Source: Rutidosis leptorrhynchoides (taxonomy: Eukaryota; Streptophyta; Magnoliopsida; Asterales; Asteraceae). From it: a stretch of 64,000 nucleotides of DNA. Below are positions 62,099-64,000 of this stretch, piece after piece. The position numbers were made by a program, and so were the translations under genes. Under the pieces are notes generated by a model. That model made no database searches. It worked only from the letters and a program-made list of their open reading frames with translations, and was not told where the DNA came from. Positions within the stretch are counted from its first letter, which is position 1, and each line of letters begins with the position of its first letter. The stretch is from positions 369,883,501 to 369,947,500 of the forward strand of contig NC_092337.1 of the NCBI RefSeq assembly GCF_046630445.1. Reading direction: 5' to 3'.

Positions 62099-64000
62099 AT
62101 GGCACCGACTACTCGACACACCGTGAATATGAATGAAGAGGAATTCCGTACTTTTCTAGCTTCAAACATAGCCGCAGTACAGGCTGCGCTACATACCAAC
62201 AATAACCTTGGATCTAGCAGTACTGGAAATCGTGTAGGATGCACCTATAAAGAATTCACTGCCTGCAAACCTTTGGAATTTGATGGAACCGAAGGACCGA
62301 TCGGATTGAAACGGTGGACCGAGAAGGTTGAATCGGTGTTTGCCATAAGTAAGTGTACTGAAGAGGACAAAGTGAAGTACGCTACGCATACCTTCACAGG
62401 TTCTGCGTTAACATGGTGGAATACCTATCTAGAGCAAGTGGGACAAGATGATGCGTACGCACTACCGTGGTCAGCATTCAAGCACTTGATGAACGAGAAG
62501 TACCGTCCCAGAACCGAGGTCAATAAGCTCAAGACAGAACTTAGAGGGTTACGAACCCAAGGATTTGATATTACCACGTACGAAAGACGATTCACAGAAT
62601 TGTGCTTATTGTGTCCGGGAGCATTCGAAGATGAGGAAGAGAAGATCGACGCGTTTGTGAAAGGATTACCGGAAAGAATCCAAGAAGATATAAGTTCACA
62701 CGAGCCCGCCTCCATACAACAGGCATGTAGAATGGCTCACAAACTAGTGAACCAGATTGAAGAAAGAATTAAAGAACAGACTGCTGAAGAGGCCAATGTG
62801 AAGCAAGTCAAAAGAAAGTGGGAGGAAAACGGTGATAAGAATCACCAATACAACAACAACAGCAATTACAACAATAATCGCAACAATTATCCCAACAATC
62901 GCAACATCAATCGCAACTACAACAAACGGCCCAACAACAACAACAACAACAACAGCAACTACAACAATCATCCCAACAACAATAATAACCGCAACAACAA
63001 CAACAATCAGAAGCAGCTATGCCAAAGGTGTGAAAAGAATCACTCGGGGTTCTGCACCAAATTTTGCAACAAGTGTAAAAGAAATGGTCATAGCGCGGCG
63101 AAGTGTGAGGTCTACGGACCAGGGGTTAATAGAACGAAAGGAACAAATGGTGTCGGAACGAGTAATGGCGGAGCAAGTAGTGTCGGAGCAAGTTATGCCA
63201 ACGTAGTTTGTTATAAATGTGGAAAACCAGGCCACATTATTAGAAATTGCCCGAACCAGGAGAACACGAATGGACAAGGCCGTGGAAGAGTTTTCAATAT
63301 TAATGCGGTAGAGGCACAGGAAGACCCGGAGCTTGTTACGGGTACGTTTCTTATTGACAATAAATCTGCTTACGTTTTATTTGATTCGGGTGCGGATAGA
63401 AGCTATATGAGTAGAGATTTTTGTGCTAAATTAAGTTGTCCATTGACGCCTTTGGATAGTAAATTTTTACTCGAATTAGCAAATGGTAAATTAATTTCAG
63501 CAGATAATATATGTCGGAATCGAGAAATTAAACTGGTTAGCGAAACATTTAAGATTGATTTGATACCAGTAGAGTTAGGGAGTTTTGATGTGATAATCGG
63601 TATGGACTGGTTGAAAGAAGTGAAAGCGGAGATCGTTTGTTACAAAAATGCAATTCGCATTATACGAGAAAAAGGAAAACCCTTAATGGTGTACGGAGAA
63701 AAGGGCAACACGAAGCTACATCTTATTAGTAATTTGAAGGCACAAAAACTAATAAGAAAAGGTTGCTATGCTGTTCTAGCACACGTCGAGAAAGTACAAA
63801 CTGAAGAAAAGAGCATCAATGATGTTCCCATTGCAAAAGAATTTCCCGATGTATTTCCGAAAGAATTACCGGGATTACCCCCACATCGATCCGTTGAATT
63901 TCAAATAGATCTTGTACCAGGAGCTGCACCAATAGCTCGTGCTCCTTACAGACTCGCACCCAGCGAGATGAAAGAACTGCAAAGCCAATTACAAGAACTT
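62099..64000 (+). CDS. E gag-pol polyprotein, open to window end (634 codons visible)
   Basis: ATG at 62099 (MAPTTRHTVNMNEEEF). I read this frame codon by codon to 64000 without a stop. Residues about 60-210 are the retrotransposon gag core (PLEFDGTEGPIGLKRW, LTWWNTYLEQVG, YERRFTELCLLCPGAFEDEE). About 249-305 is Asn-rich. Zinc knuckles are CNKCKRNGHSAAKC from residue 323 and CYKCGKPGHIIRNC from residue 371. The retropepsin has DSGAD from residue 429 and GSFDVIIGMDWLKEV near 500. The visible end ([18 protein letters not shown]) is the approach to RT. Gag and pol are in one frame, as in other Tekay elements. The remainder lies outside the window, so completeness cannot be judged. Confidence 0.95.
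   Translation, partial: MAPTTRHTVNMNEEEFRTFLASNIAAVQAALHTNNNLGSSSTGNRVGCTYKEFTACKPLEFDGTEGPIGLKRWTEKVESVFAISKCTEEDKVKYATHTFTGSALTWWNTYLEQVGQDDAYALPWSAFKHLMNEKYRPRTEVNKLKTELRGLRTQGFDITTYERRFTELCLLCPGAFEDEEEKIDAFVKGLPERIQEDISSHEPASIQQACRMAHKLVNQIEERIKEQTAEEANVKQVKRKWEENGDKNHQYNNNSNYNNNRNNYPNNRNINRNYNKRPNNNNNNNSNYNNHPNNNNNRNNNNNQKQLCQRCEKNHSGFCTKFCNKCKRNGHSAAKCEVYGPGVNRTKGTNGVGTSNGGASSVGASYANVVCYKCGKPGHIIRNCPNQENTNGQGRGRVFNINAVEAQEDPELVTGTFLIDNKSAYVLFDSGADRSYMSRDFCAKLSCPLTPLDSKFLLELANGKLISADNICRNREIKLVSETFKIDLIPVELGSFDVIIGMDWLKEVKAEIVCYKNAIRIIREKGKPLMVYGEKGNTKLHLISNLKAQKLIRKGCYAVLAHVEKVQTEEKSINDVPIAKEFPDVFPKELPGLPPHRSVEFQIDLVPGAAPIARAPYRLAPSEMKELQSQLQEL

Larger units (their letters stand above)
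56861..64000 (+). mobile_element. Element E: Tekay/Del-like chromovirus with extra ORFs, runs past the window
   Basis: 5' LTR, Met-type PBS, two extra ORFs, then gag-pol open to the window end. Its LTR is intact with TG...CA ends, it sits inside another recent element (D), and no stop interrupts its reading frames. It is therefore the youngest insertion visible and could be active, subject to the part outside the window. Its gag-pol is the reference by which the lesions of A can be read. Confidence 0.93.

Overview
The window is a stretch of plant nuclear DNA built almost entirely from nested LTR retrotransposons of the Ty3/gypsy superfamily. I found no host gene outside them. AT-rich intergenic sequence, long (AT)n and (ATT)n tracts, tRNA-Met and tRNA-Asp primer sites, Tekay/Del-type chromodomain polyproteins and Athila-type polyproteins all point to a dicot. 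The combination of element families resembles what I know from Asteraceae, but the species assignment is an inference.

Layout from left to right. Element A (1-7519, +) is a decayed Tekay-like chromovirus with its 3' LTR, sitting in a minus-strand LTR, G (7520-9163). G abuts another minus-strand LTR, H (9164-9979). H interrupts the 5' LTR of F (9980-29881), a gag/protease-only, Athila-related, presumably non-autonomous element. Element J (14335-28378, target duplication GGCAC) is an Athila-type relative inserted in F's gag. J's pol is itself split by a solo LTR, K (20273-23769, target duplication TAAAA). B (29882-46452, -) is a Tekay-like element inserted in F's 3' part. B is split by C (35956-44876, +, target duplication TATAT) and by D (46453 onward, -). 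C and D are LARD-type non-autonomous elements. D's 5' LTR is in turn split by E (56861-64000+, +), a Tekay-like element whose gag-pol reading frame is open to the window edge.

The most unusual part is E. Between its primer binding site and gag it carries two further complete reading frames: an acidic repeat protein (60323-60898) and an F-box protein of the plant At1g67623/At2g35280 type (61074-61757). The F-box frame looks like a captured host gene. Each frame is preceded by a plausible splice acceptor, and the LTR has a CAG|GTGA donor conserved among the LTR families, so a retrovirus-like splicing programme is possible. C and D carry a different, mutually homologous complete ORF at the corresponding position, so this slot may be a recurrent place for accessory genes in these chromoviruses.

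Secondary themes are three. LTR families A/B/E and D/K share their 3' halves, including two small hairpins, but have unrelated 5' halves. F and J have paired hairpins with base changes that preserve pairing. Several nonsense mutations can be traced, by comparing copies inside the window, to C-to-T or G-to-A changes. All evidence comes from reading the sequence; no alignment or database search was run.
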